Below, one piece after another: positions 10,901 through 23,644 of a stretch of 64,000 nt of DNA (position 1 is its first letter; each line of letters begins with the position of its first letter). A program made the position numbers and the translations under genes. Origin of the DNA: Yamagishiella unicocca (lineage: Eukaryota; Chlorophyta; Chlorophyceae; Chlamydomonadales; Volvocaceae); assembly GCA_003116995.1 (NCBI GenBank), contig BDSL01000032.1:124001-188000 (forward strand), in the 5' to 3' direction. The notes below the pieces were generated by a model. The model was not told where the DNA came from and ran no database searches. It was given only the letters and a program-made list of their open reading frames with translations.

Positions 10901-13900
10901 CGCTGCCGTCGCCGGCCTGGGTCCCCCAGGGTGAGAGACCGCCCTTGCCGCCGTCGCCGCCACCGCTGCCGAAGAGCGGCTGCTGGCGGAGGATGTAGCC
11001 CGGCGCGCCCATCCGCATCAGCTGCTGCACGGTCGGGTCGTCGCGGGTGACGGCCGCCGCGGCGGCGGCGGCGGCCACCGCCGCCGCCGCCGAGACATTG
11101 ACGCCGCCAAAGTCCTCGTCGAACAAGTCGTCCATGTACGGCGCGCTGTTGCCGCCGGGGGCGGCGCCGCGCCTGCCACCGCCGCCGCCGCCGCCGCCGG
11201 GGCCGTCCCCGTCTTCGTCGCTGGACAGGAAGGCGGTGTCGGAGATGGGGTAGCGGCGCCTGCCGTACCGTGACGTGGTACGGCGCCGTGACGCGGCCGC
11301 GTTGGCGCCCGAGTCACCCGACCCTGGCCGGGCGCCGCCGGCGATGCCGCCGCTTTCGGAGAAGCTGCCCTTGGACATGACGCTCCCGCCCCGCGACAGC
11401 CGCGACCATGCGCGCTGCCTGTCCACGTGTGTGGGCGCGGCCTTCCGCTGCAGCCCAATACGCGTGCGCACCAGCTCCGTCTCGAACTCCTGCAGGAAGG
11501 GCGTGTCGCTCGGCGGCGACATGAAGCGCTTCAGGTGCGCCGGCGACAGCTCGCCGGCGGTGCCCGCCGCCAGCTCCGCAGCCAGATCGTAGTCGTCAAG
11601 CATGTCGACCCGCCGCTCCGGGGGCAGCCACACCGAGCTGCGAAAGTCGTACAGCTCCTCGAAGACCTTGGAGTTCGCGAACTCGTGTACGACGAGGGTC
11701 CGTGTACGGCGCAGGCCCTCGCCGAGCGGGCTTCGCACGGCGCGCTCGGGCTGGCCGGCGCGCTCCGCCGCGCCGGCGGCGGCGCCGTCCTCGCCCTCGT
11801 CCTCCTCCACCTCCCGCACCACCTGCACGCCGAAGGGCGTGACCAGGATGCCGTCGGCGGTCAGCTGCAGCCCCTTGCGCGGCTTGCCGTCTCGCGGCCG
11901 CACCGACGCCATCGTCCGCAGCGTCACGCCGGTGCTGCGGCGCATGTGGGCGCCCATGAAGATATTGAGCTGCTGCGAGGTAACACGGAACTGCGGCCTC
12001 GCGCCGCCGCGGCCGCCGCCGCCGCCGCCGCCGCCGGCTTCGCCGCCGCCGTCCTCACCGTCCTCGCCGTCCGCAACCCCCTCGCCGCCGCCGCCGCCGC
12101 CACCATCACGGTCGGGTGAGGGGGGCGCGGACGACGCGCCCTCCTCCCCGCTGAGACCGCTGGCCGCGTCGCTCCTGAGCGGCGTCGCAGTCCTCGGCGA
12201 GGCGCTCTCCATGTCGCTGCCTATCTCCCCCTCATCGCTGTTGCGCCGCAGCCCGAAGCCGCCCATCGCGCCCGCCAGGCCGTCAGCCTCGGAGGACCTC
12301 CGCTTGCTCCTGTTCTTGGCCGCGTGGAAGGACATCCCCAGCAGCTGCGCCGGCACCGTCCCTCGCATCGCCGCGCGCTTGGCGTTGGCGGCAGCCGCCG
12401 CCGCCGCCGCCACCGCCGCCGCGGCATCCTCCTCGCCCTCCTCCTCCTCCTCCTCCTCCTCACCCTCCGCCAGGCCAGGCAGGTGCTGAGCCGCGTCCAG
12501 CGGGCCTCCCAGCCCGTCCAGCAACACGTCGTACCCGAGCATCTGGTGCAGCGTCGCCTGCATCCGCCTTTCCTTCCGCATCGCCACCGCCACCGCCATA
12601 GCCTCCCGGTCCAGGCCGGGGGCGGGCGCGCCGTACAGCCCCCGCTGCCCCGCCAGGCTGGACGGCGCGCGACGGGGCAGCGCGCGGACGGGTGCCGCGC
12701 GCTCCCCCATCAGGGCCCCCATGGGGCTGTTGGTGAAGGACAGGCCGGAACGTGGCGGGAAGCCGCGTGAGACCACCGGGGCGTTGCTGCGGCCTCCGAG
12801 GCTGGGGAGACTGAGGCGGCTGAGGCCTATGCTGCCGCCGGAGCTCTCACCACCGAGCTCCGCCATGCCGCCGCTGAGGCTCCAGGCGCCGCCACCCGGG
12901 ATGCTGACGGTGGGGGTGCTGAGGGCGAGGGTGGCGGCGGCGGCGGGCGCCGAGGTGGCGCCGTTGGCGCTGGCGAAGGTGCCGGAGCCGTGCTCCGCGA
13001 TGAGGTCTGGGGAGTTGCCGCCGCCGCTCTCGCCGCCGCGGCCGCGGAAGGAGTTGTTGGAGGGGTGGGAGACGACGGAGGGCTCGGGGGAGGGCTCCTG
13101 CGGGGCGGGCGGGCGGGCGGGCGGGGTGGTTGTGGAGGAAAGCGGGGTGTCGACAAAGGGGAGAAGGAGAAACACATGGCGAGGGGCAGGCAGGCCGAGG
13201 GAACGAGGAGGACGCCGTGGCAGGAGCGGAGGGTGGGGTGAGCTGGCGTGCCTGGCGGGGGCTTGAATCAGTGTCCCAGGTAATACATATCGGCATTCAG
13301 AGTGCGGCAGCGAAGTCACACACCGACCACCGACCCCCCTCCCCTCTTCCTCGAACCCCCCCTCCCCATACCCACCTGCGACCCCGGCGGGTCCCCAAGC
13401 GGTCCGAACACGACGTCCGGCAGCTGCGGCATGGCGTTTAGGTTCGGCAGCGTTGCCCGCAGTATGAACTCGGACTTGATCTGCAGCGTGTCCAGGGAGG
13501 GCACCTCGCGGGGCCAGGGGAAATTCTGCGCAGGGGAGTACACACGGAGGCGGGAGGCGGGAGGGGAGGCGGGAGGGGTTTAGGGTTTCAGGGTCTGGTG
13601 GCTCAACGTCACCAGCCATGGCAGTGCTCCAAAATTACCGGGAGGCAGGGGAGCCAAGGTGACGGGGGGTGAGGGCCGGAGCAGGCCCGGAAGGGTCGAG
13701 GTCGGGGGGCAGCATCAGGCCGACCTGACGTCACAGAGCGCAGGCTCCGAGCTACGGTACGGCACCCAAAGCCGCGCCCAAAAGCCCTCCTCCGTGACCC
13801 GCCACCCGCCACCCCGCCCAGCAGGGGCGGCCCCGCCCCCTTACCGCTGGGTTGAGCACCTTGCCCGCCGATAGGAACCCCGGCGGCGTGAGGTGCAGGA

Positions 13901-16900
13901 AGTTGTTCACCAGGACCGGCGGCGCCAGCGGCGGAGTTAAGGGCGCCCCGTCGGGGTCCAGAGCCTCGCTCAGCCGCGTCGCAGAGGACCCCGACAGCCC
14001 CTGCAGCTGCGTCTCCCGGACGACGAAGGAGAAGGCGCTACTCTCCGCCAGCAGCGTCCGTGTTGACACCCCGCGGCTCCACTGGTTGGATAACAGGCTC
14101 TTCAGGGAGCTGCGGCGGCTGTTGGTGCCCAGGCGCTGGCGGCTGGAGGGTTCTGCAGTAGCGGCGTGACCATGGATGCTGGCATCGACGGAGAAGCCGA
14201 TGTGGGACCCGCGGGTCGGGCTGCTGGCTTCCGTACGGATGCCGCCGCGGCGGGAGCCGCCGGCGCCGCGGGAGCCGGGGCCAGCGGCGGCGTCGGCGTT
14301 GGGTGCGGTCGTACCCATCACCGCCGCCACGATTGCTGCCGCCGGCGACCGGCCAGAGAGCATCTCCATGCGGATCACGGCACTCTTGCTGAGGCCGATT
14401 GTCTTGACGGCGCTCCACTTGCCCGAGGGGCCGCCGACGGGCGACGGCGGCGCCTGGCCGTCGGCGGTGGAGGGCGGCGTGGTGGCCGCCGCCGCCGCCG
14501 CCGCCGCCGCGGTCGCGGCCGCCGCCGCCGCCACCGCGGCCTTCGTCGCCGCCGCCGCCGCCGCGGCCGCCGCCGCCTGCTGCGCCAGCGCCGCCACCCG
14601 CCGCCTCGCGCGCAGAGAGTCCATGTCCTCATCCTCATCCGCCTTGACGCTGCTGGCGGCGCCATGCGCCGGCGGCCCAACCATCGCCGCCGCCGCCGCC
14701 GCCACGGCCGACGTCAGCGGTACGACCCCCCGCTCCAGCGTCACGCCCGCGGTGGCGGCGCCGACCGACGCCCCCGTCAGCCGCGCCTTGATCGCCGCCG
14801 CCGCGGCTAAGGCGCGCGCGGCGGGGCTGCCGGCGACGCCGACGGCGACGGCCCGTGGGTCGTGTTTCGACAGCGTGAACTCCGGCCGGTGCGCCGCGTA
14901 CGTGCGGGCCTTATCCGCCAGGTCGACGCCGAGGGTGATGACGCGGTCCCGGTTGGTTCGTTGGCGCAGGTTGACGTTGGCATTGAGCAGGTCCTTCCGC
15001 AGGATGGGCTGCAGCAGCGCCGCCAGTGCGTCGCCCAGCAGGGTGCCGCGGGGCACGCAGGAGCCGATCGCTCGGCGCAGCAGCAAGGTGTCGCTGCCGC
15101 TCAGCCCCAGCAGCACGTGGATGCACGTGTCGAGGTAGTCCTCCGCCTCGCACAGCTTGTGCAGCAGCAGCGTGTTCTGGTCGTCTGCGCTGAGCCGGGT
15201 GGTGGTGCGGCGCGGCTCGACGGCGGCGGCGGCGGTGCCGGGTCGGCTGGTGACCGGGGTGGTGGTGCCGCTGCTGCTGGCGTTACTGGCGGTGTCGGCC
15301 GGGGCCTCCGTGTGGAGGTTCAGTCGTGTGAGGTTGATAGCGCGGCGGATGGCGGTGGCCTGCTGGGCCAGCGGCATGCGGCTCTGGTCCACCATGTGCG
15401 CTCCAGGGTGGTCGGGGTGCGGCACGCCGCACGCCATAAGGCCCACCAGGCGCTGCCACAGGCCCGAGTCGCGGCGGCCCTGCGACAGGAAGATCTGCGG
15501 GCGGGAGGGAGGGGGGCCACGGGGGGTGGGGAAGAAGGATTGGGAGGCGGGTTGTGTGGAGGGTAAGCAGGGCAGGGGGCGGGCTCCAGTCGGTAGCAGG
15601 GCGGGACAGGCCCCCGCTACCTCCGCGGTAACCCCCAAACCACAGGTTCCTCGGCTGCTGGGCACTGGGCACTGGGCACTGCTCGCACCTGCGGGACCTG
15701 CTACTGCGTTACTGCCCAACACACCCGAGCTTGCCCCGCCCCGGCCCTGCCTCCCCCGTACCCCAAACCCGCGCCATCCGCACCACCCGACGCCCCCCGC
15801 CCCCCTACATTGGACACCGGGTGCTCCACGTCCACCCAGGTCCGCTGCGTGCTGGTGATCTCGCGGTTGCGAACCACGTTGAGCAGCGCCCGCCTGTCGT
15901 TGGGCTCCAGCCTGAAGGGCCCATCCAGCTCCTGGTGGCGATGGTGGGGGGGGGGGGAATCAGCGGCACGGCGGGGCGCGCCAGGGTTTGGGTGAGCAGG
16001 GTACCCCCCCCCTTTGGGGACCTGCACGGCCTACGTACACCATGTGGCCAGAGCTTACTATAGGTGTACGTCTGAACGGAGGGGACAGAGGCCCCTCACG
16101 CCCCTCTCCCCATACCAGGTTGGTGTAAAGTGCTTCGGCGGTCTTTCCGTTTCGGGCAGGGTCGCTGCCCGCGGCCAGCGTCAGGCCCGGCTAGACATGT
16201 AACCATCACGCATACACACACACGCGCACACACAGACACAACTGCGTTCGTTGGGTCCCCCCCTCCCCTCCCCGCCACCCACCACCAGCTGCTGCAGCGC
16301 CTCATGCATCTTAGCCACGTGAGAGTGCGGGTGCCACGTCTCCGGCGGCGGCGGCACCAGCACCCCCGCGCCGCCGCTGATGCTCCCAGCCACCGACGTC
16401 GACGCCGTCTCCGTGCCCGTCGTGCCCACCCGCCGCATGATCTCCAGCTTGTCCAGCGGCGACCGCCAGCTGCCGCCCGGCGGCAGCGGGTAATCCGCCA
16501 GCGACACGAACAGCTCAAAGTCGCAGCACTCGGGGCTGCCGGCGCGGCCGCCGACACTGGGGGCGGTGCCATCAGTGGTGGAGCCAGCGAGAAGGGACAC
16601 TGAGCTGAGCTGCTGCTGCAGAAGCGGGAAGTCGGAATATAGCGTGGAGTGTTGATGGAGCAGGGGCTCGGGCTCGGGTTCGGGCTGGGGTTGCGCGTGC
16701 GTCTCGTCCTTCAGGGCCCCCGACTCGCTGACCCGAGGGTCGGCCGGCTGCTCCTGCCCCTCCTGCCCCTCCTGCTGCTGCTGCTCCGGTGGCGGTGACG
16801 GCGGCGGCGGCGGCTGTAGCTGGTCCAGCGCCTCCTTCGCACGCTCGGAGCGCTGCGCTTCCGCCCACTTACGGAGCGTCTTGAAGGCGATCTCCAGGTA

Positions 16901-19900
16901 CACGGTGTTGGCCCGGGACATGTGCAAGCCCAGCAGGCAGCGCATGCGCAACCTGGGGGGGAGAGAGGAAGACCCGTGGGGGGGTTTGATAAGAGAATCT
17001 GCGAATCCGTGGGGGGGGTTCGAGGACGACCCGTGGGGGGGGTGGGGGTTCGAGGAAGACCCGTGGATGCGAGAAAAAACCGTTTAGGACAGAGGCCCTC
17101 CCGGCCTAGGGGGGAGAGGACGGCGGGAACAGGTCACGATGCAGGGGACGCGGCTGGGCAGCGGCGCATGGTAACGACTCCCACCCCTGACTCCCACGCC
17201 TCCTCCGTCAACTCTTTTCCCTGTGGTTTCCCTGTGTTTTTGGTGTCCCGGGACCCACCTGCCCAGCGTGTAGTTCCTCCACGTGCCCCAGCACCACATG
17301 AACCACATGTGGATGCTGTCATCCAACAGCGCGTACACGGGGATGAGGCACAGCGAGCGGCGGGTCATGATCTGGATGGAGGCGGCGGTGCACAGCAGCC
17401 TGTTGGCGCGAGCCCACTCGCGCAGCCGACGGAACGACAGGCGCCGCTGGGACATGAGGCTGATTTCGTGGACCTGTACGACAGGAGAGTGAGAGGCGCG
17501 GCGGGAGCGATGTGGGTTCAGGGTTTGGATGACGGCTGGGGTGTGAGGAGGAGGAGGAGGAGGAAGGGGGGATGCGAGGGGGAGGGGGAGAGGGTTTCTA
17601 AGCCCCCGCCAACCCCGCTTGTGAAACCCGAGGTACCCTGCCCGCCGCGGGGCCGGCCGCACCTCCTTGGCAATCCGCCGCACGGTCTTGTTGCGTCGGG
17701 TGATGTGCAGGATGCCCTCAAACACCTTGCGCTTGATGCGCTTCACGCGGCGGCCCTCCGCTAGGTTGGACTTGAAGGCGTTAATGGAGTTGCGCAGGAT
17801 GGCCTCGATGTGCTGCGCGGCGGTGCTGTACCAGGCCTGTCGCATGCGCTTGTTGCGGCGGGTGAAGAAGAGCCAGAAGTGGAAGAAGTGGCGGACTCGG
17901 AAGCCCTGAGGGCGGGAAGAGGGGGAGAGGGGGAGAGGGGGAGAGGGGGAGGGGGGAAGAGCGGTGGCCTCAGATGGTCGAGGCGAGTGGGCGGGCGGGA
18001 GATATGGTGGCGCGCGGGGTAAGCAAGGATGTTATCCAAACGGATAAAAAAAGACAGGAGATTAATTCTCCGGCCAGTTCAGCGACGTTTCCGAGGGCGC
18101 GACCGGGAACGTGAAGCATCGCCGTCGTTGCCAGAGAGATACCAGATACCGGGAACCAGAGAGAGAGAGAGAGAGCCCACGCAGACAACATAGGTTCGGG
18201 TGTGCGTTGCGGTGGGGTTGCGGGTCAGGACGAGGCGGGGGTAGTCATGCGGTCACCTCGGGAGGTGGTTCCATGAAGGGTGAGGTGGACACGGACAAGG
18301 CCAACGCATGGCAGCGAGAAGCGCGCGGCTCCCTTCTCTCTGACACTGGAACTGAGGGAGGAGCTTAGACGCCGCGCTGTTGGCAGCCGCATTACCCGGT
18401 ACTACTCCTGCCGCGCCTCCGCGCAAACACACAGCACGCAGACCTGCCCCCCTCCCGCACTCCCCCCCGCCCCTGGACCATCACCTTCACCGCCCTCGGT
18501 TGGTCGGCCGTGGATTCGTGGATTTTTCTTCTCAAATCCCCCCCCGCCCCCCACCCCGGCCCGCGGCGGGTGCCGACCCACGGGTCTTCCTCTCATGCCC
18601 CCCGGCGCACCTTCTGCAGCTGCACCATGCGCGAGTGGAGCTCCCTGGAGCGCGTGTGCTTGAACAGCCAGGCGTCCCACTCGGCGATGCGCGGCCGGAA
18701 TATGGGCGGCGGAATGTCCAGTCGCTCGCTCACCCGGATGATGGACCAGCGGAACCAAAACCTTGGCGGACAGCGGGGCAGGTGGGTGGGGTCAGGCACG
18801 GAGGGGTTGGGAGAGGCACGCAGGCGGGCGGGGTTAGGCAGGGCGGTTGCAGCAGGGGGGAGCAGGTTTGAGATTCTGTCCCGTGTCTGCGCTGCTAGTG
18901 CCGCTGCTGCCGGACGAGCTAATGTAGTGCCGAGGTAATGACTCCGAGACCCCGCCACTCATCCCCAATGCCGCCAGCAGACACACGACCAACGCCCGCT
19001 ACCAGCCCCCCTTGAATCACCGTTCCATTCCTTCCACGGTCCCATAACCGCCTTGACTCCCGACCGCCCCTGCGGTACCAGCTTCTGCCTCTGCCTCGTC
19101 TCCCTCCCTCCCTCCCCCACCCGTACCGGTTAACCTACTGCCCTCTCAACACCCAGTTCTACCGCCCCACCCGCACCCCTCCCACCTGAACAGCAGCCGC
19201 AGGTACTCCCCGAAGCGCTTGCGCTCCATCCGCAGCAGCACCTGCCCCGCCTTCTGCCGCTTGGCCACCTGCAGCGCCACCGCCCGCCGCCACGCCGCCA
19301 GGTACAGCGCCAGCGTGCGCGAGGGCATCTGGCGGATCAGCGTGTTGGCCACCAGCGCACCCAGAGTCAGCTTGGCGGTCCATGGGTCGCCGCCGGGGGG
19401 GGTGCACAGCTGCCACAGCTGCTGCGGGGTGGTGTGCTCCTTGATGCTACCGATGGAGGCGCGCAGCTTGGTGATCAGCTGAGTGGACGTGGAGGGGGGC
19501 GGGGCGGGGCGGAGGGAGGGGGTGCGTGGCGGGGGGAGGGGTTGGGTGAGGTGCGGCCGGGGGTCGGGGCGGGCGCGGGGCGGGCGTGTGACAGGACTGC
19601 CAGCGCTGGTTGAACCGTAAAACACTACGTTGTCCTGGGCCCATCCATCAGCCCAGCCACCAGCCCAGCCACCAGCCCAGCCACCAGCCCAGCCACCACC
19701 GTGCCCAACGGCGCCCCGTTCGCTCCCCCCAGCCGGTCCCCTCCGTCGCCGTACGACCCGCCGTGCTTCATACCAACATACCTCAGCCGTGCGCGCACAC
19801 GTCTCAGTCTCTTCCGCCTGGCGCGTCCACCAGTAATGTATGGCCTTCCGAGCAGCCCCACCCATATGCACGTACCATCGGCCTCCATCGGCCTCCATCG

Positions 19901-21425
19901 GTCCAACCATATGCACGTACTAGCGGCCGCCACCACGGCCTCCATCGCCCCACCCACAACCCGTATGAAGGCTATGCGCCAACTACATTACCCCAGTCGA
20001 GTTACCGGCTCTTTACTTGTAACCCACAACCCGCCGCCACCACGGCCGGCGGGTTACCTCCGTACGCGCCCACACCCACCTTGAGGAACAGCTCGTTGCC
20101 CAGCCATACCCAGTCCCGCCACTCCTCGAAAGCGCGCCGCAGCATCCGCCGCCGCGAGTGCAGCACCGCCAGCACCAGCTGCTTGAGCGGCCCGAACACC
20201 AGCGCCAGCTGGCGGTGCAGGTGCTTCCGCCGCACCGCGATGTAGCGGGTGAAGAACACGCGCACCACCCGCGCTCGCCAGGCCGTCTGCACGGTGAGCG
20301 CCGCGTCGGGCGCGTATTGCTCGAACTTGTAGTTGCCTACGTAGGCATCTATCTCAGCGTCTATCTCCGACAACTCCGAGTGGAAGGCGCGCGCGCGAGC
20401 GCCGCCGTCGCGGCTGGCGGCCTGCGCCGCCGCCAGCAGCGCGCGGTACTGCACCTGGCCAGCAACCACGACGCCGCCGGTGGCGGTGGCGGCGGGTCGT
20501 GGGTGGGGCTGTACGGAGAGCTGCTGGCGGCCGGTGTAGGTGGCGGCGGCGGCGGCGGGGACGGGCGGAGCCGTGGCCGCCAGGACGGCGGCGACGGCGG
20601 GGGCGGCCGCGCTTACGGTGACCAGGGCGGCACGCGGCGGGATCCTGGACGGCGAGGGCATGGGGGATGGAGCGACTGCGCTGGCAGTGCCGGTGCCTGG
20701 GTTAGAGAATCGCAGGAGGGAGGTGTAGTCAGCGGCTGGCGCGGGGTTGTTGCCAGCCAGGGAGGGCCGTGCTGAGGGCGGCGGCGGCGGCGGCGGCGCC
20801 GGTGGCTGTGCGCCAAGCACCACGGCGGAGCGGGCCGGCACGGCCGAGGAATTGTGGCGGTACTGCTGGCTCTCCAAGGGGCTGTCGGCGCCGTTATGGG
20901 AACGGAAGCGCACGCGCCCGGCATCCTGCGCCTGCAGCTCCGCCTGCTCCTCGGACGTCATGACTCGCGGCTCGTCGGAAGCGCGCTGCAGCGGCTCTCG
21001 GTCGCCGAAGAGCGCAGCGCTGACGGCATCCACCGCACTGTCCTCCCCCTCCGCGGAGCCCATGCTGGACGCCGCGGCTGCTCTATACGCTCCCGCTGCG
21101 AGCCCACTGGACGACGCGTCCGCCGCTGACCGGTGACCGGACGACGTGCGGGCGAGTTGCGGCTCCCATTTTGGCTGCTGATCCCGTTTGCGCAACCGTT
21201 CGTCCAACGCCTGCGCGGGGATGCTCGGCGGGTTTGAGCGAGCAAATGGGCCCCAGGGCGCATGCTCGACGAGCAAAGCCGCACCAACCCCGAGCTATGA
21301 TCTACAGTATTCGAAGTGAACTATCAGTATCAATTATTAAATTCCTGCTTGGGGCCTACCTCAGACAGCGCCTTAAAATGGCGCAGCGAGTCGTCAATTC
21401 CCTCCAAGGACGTCTCATCCTCCAT
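4946..21425 (-). CDS. giant Sfi1-like/IQ-region protein with long low-complexity tail
   Basis: Fourteen exons give about 3848 aa: 21425-21360, 21210-20080, 19478-19186, 18761-18611, 17905-17663, 17473-17259, 16952-16286, 15931-15809, 15494-13845, 13525-13376, 13097-10257, 9964-9271, 8862-8739, 8144-4946. All junctions are GT-AG and phases agree. Exon 2 could instead start at 21294 (28 more residues). Residues of about 325-745 are rich in Trp and basic helices. They include an IQ-like VQTAWRARVVRVFF and spaced motifs such as AFEEWRDWV, LYLAAWRRAV, HFFHFWLFF, WFMWCWGTWRNY and TLRKWAEAQR. This pattern resembles Sfi1 centrin-binding repeats, so a role at basal bodies or other centrin structures is plausible but inferred. 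The rest is Ala/Gly/Pro/Ser-rich with acidic and His runs and no domain I recognise. Because most junctions are phase 0, two adjacent genes cannot be fully excluded. Confidence 0.7.
9050..9250. repeat. 11-bp tandem array in an intron of the giant gene
   Basis: About eighteen head-to-tail copies of GATCCCCACCA with a few substitutions and small deletions. The array starts about 20 bases inside the intron, next to the donor at 9270. Because 11 is not a multiple of three, the array is open in all three minus-strand frames and would encode an 11-residue repeat (GDLVGIWWGSG) if retained. Confidence 0.95.
16960..17075. repeat. imperfect G-rich repeats in an intron
   Basis: Three to four degenerate copies of a unit containing GAAGACCCGTGGGGGG lie just upstream of the exon at 16952. 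They are intronic to the giant minus-strand gene. No function is evident. Confidence 0.7.
17911..17957. repeat. GGGAGA microsatellite in an intron
   Basis: A purine-only run of GAGGGG/GGGAGA units directly before the exon beginning at 17905. On the transcribed strand it is a CCCTCT polypyrimidine tract feeding the acceptor of that exon. Confidence 0.85.
19645..19700. repeat. 12-bp tandem repeat in an intron
   Basis: About four copies of CAGCCCAGCCAC within the intron between exons 2 and 3 of the giant gene. A looser repetition of CGGCCTCCAT and CATATGCACGTAC follows at 19862-19920. Confidence 0.85.
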
Positions 21426-23644
21426 TCTTCCCTTCACCAGAAACGGCCTTGTAATTAGGCCCTATGATATAAGCTAATCCATAATGCCCCGGGTGCTGCA
21501 GACGGGAGACGCAGGTGCCTTCCGAACCGTGGTGCACCGTCCTCTGCGCCACGTCCAAGGGTATGTGTGCATTCCTGATAAACGTGATCTCACGTAGAAA
21601 CAGATTGAAAAACGAAAGTTGTGAGGCTGGTCTACCCAGGGTCGTCAGCCCTTCGAGCCTTAAGCGGGATAGGTATCGATTGCACTAAACATTATGCAAG
21701 TACAGTGCTGTTATGTAAAACGAAATCAAGCTGTACTTTGAAGGTTTGGCGAAGCAAGCTTGTTTTACGACTCTACTCCTTGGCCGTGATGGAACAGGAT
21801 GTGCGCTGCGTGCTAGCAAAGATATTTGGCCTTCATCTCTTCCCATAAGTATAGCATGTCCAGACGGCGTCATTCGGTGCAATTGTGGTCTTCACCCTAG
21901 AGGTTGCGGTCCGCGGGTCGCTCTTTTTTTCCTGCGGAAGGTTGCTGTGCGTCTTGGGATCCAGTACGTTGACCACATCAGTGCCATAACCTTATATCGT
22001 TGGCAATCCAGTGCCACTAAGTTAAGTCGCTACTCGCCCTACTTGGGCCCTTCACCCTAGAGGTTGCGGTCCGCGGGTCGCTCTTTTTTTCCTGCGGAAG
22101 GTTGCTGTGCGTCTTGGGATCCAGTACGTTGACCACATCAGTGCCATAACCTTATATCGTTGGCAATCCAGTGCCATAACCTTATATCGTTGGCAATCCA
22201 GTGCCACTAAGTTAAGTCGCTACTCGCCCTACTTGGGCCCTGCATGTTCCACCCGCTTCACCGTGCTTCGCAACCGAGCCTGCCTTAAGCCTATGTGCTC
22301 ATCCAGCATCGCTTACCGTCGGCATTCAGTCCACTATGTAAGCCTTTCCCGACTGGACGGTGTACAACCACAACCCCCAATCCCTCCGAGACGGTTAAGC
22401 ATTCCAGCCATGATAACAAGCCCTGCAACAGGTGTGTGTAACCTGCCTGCGGGAGTACGAAGTGGAGGTCAGTTGGCTTCGGCGCTTCTGTGCATAAGGC
22501 AGGAAAATTTATGGCACGATACCTGGCATACCATGTGAACTGTGTGCGCCAACTGGGCATGCGCGCACTAGGTGATGCGCAGGCCCACCCCTGCCGGAAC
22601 CACCCCTCGCTCTGGTTCTCTATAAGGGACGGAGCTCGCCCGCCGTGCCATTGGGACAGAGAGGTGCTACCATATTGCTGCTGCAAGCGTCTTGGCGCGA
22701 ATCGGGACTAATCATTTATTCAGGCTCGCAAGCGACAAAAGTGCTGCCCGAGACGCACGTCCGCTTCCTGCAACATTACAGGAAGAGCAGGCAGGCCACA
22801 GTTGTGGTGAGGTGCACTTATGCACGCCGCTGCCAGCCTTGGTGCCGTACTTCCAATATCGGGGCGTGCAGTATGCAGGTCAGGACAATACCATTGTTGT
22901 CCACAGCCCGCGAGGGTCAAAGTTGCACACCATGCTACACCACAACTCAGTAGTCAAGTGGTCACCGGACCTGCGCCGGAAAACAATGCAGCTCTCTTTC
23001 ACACGCAATTCAAAACGCTCCTGTCCCCTACACCAGTTCCACAGCTCTTATGCCGTCGCCGTGGGCGTCCGCACATTGCTTATTACCGTCGACAACGACA
23101 AGTCACTTGATAGCCTCCCAGTCAAACTCCTCTACCTTCAGCATCCAGCGCACATGTAAACGGTCCCCGACCCGCCCACCGCATCCACGGTCCGCCTCTC
23201 TAGCCGGGCTATGCCCGCTCCCGCTCCGAGGGAGGTCGCTCCGTCGCTCCGCTACCCAACTCTCCCAGCCTCACTGCTCTCCAGCGGCACTACCCGCCAA
23301 CCTTACCCTCAACTGCACAGAGCAAACGTTCCATTTGCACGCCTCCACCACCGTACCCTGCATGCCTCCAGCACCATTCCGACAGTACTAGCCACATCTG
23401 CGCACTGGAGAATGAAGGGCCCCTGGTGTCCCACTGCACCCCCACCACCTGCAGCCGCAGGCCTTCCATAGTCTTGACCCCCACACCAAACCAGGCATCC
23501 TCCATGCCCGCAGCGCCACAGCAGAGTCGCACTTGCGGTGCCTGCACCCATCTTTGTCCCCTCCACAACGCCTACAGCGCGCTGTGCATTCGCTGCTCCC
23601 GGCTGCGGCCTGCACTCCTCAAACCCTAAGAACTGATCACTGCT
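21426..23644. other. intergenic spacer with a local duplication
   Basis: The stretch lies between the 5' end of the giant gene and the 3' end of the ABC-F gene, both on the minus strand, so it should hold the promoter of the former and the 3' UTR of the latter. It carries the 21891-22240 duplication. A TTACA at 22776-22780 (TGTAA on the minus strand) is a possible but distant polyadenylation signal. Open frames such as 22692-23159 have no similarity or splice support. Confidence 0.5.
21891..22240. repeat. 160-bp tandem duplication with nested 30-bp repeat
   Basis: Copy 1 spans 21891-22050 and copy 2 spans 22051-22240, abutting without spacer. Copy 2 is 30 bases longer because the segment holding ATAACCTTATATCGTTGGCA is itself duplicated. 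Otherwise the copies look identical, which indicates a recent event. Confidence 0.95.

Noticed and set aside
22692..23159. 155-codon plus-strand open frame between two minus-strand genes
   Set aside because: No domain, no splice structure and likely within the 3' UTR side of the ABC-F gene, so it is not called.
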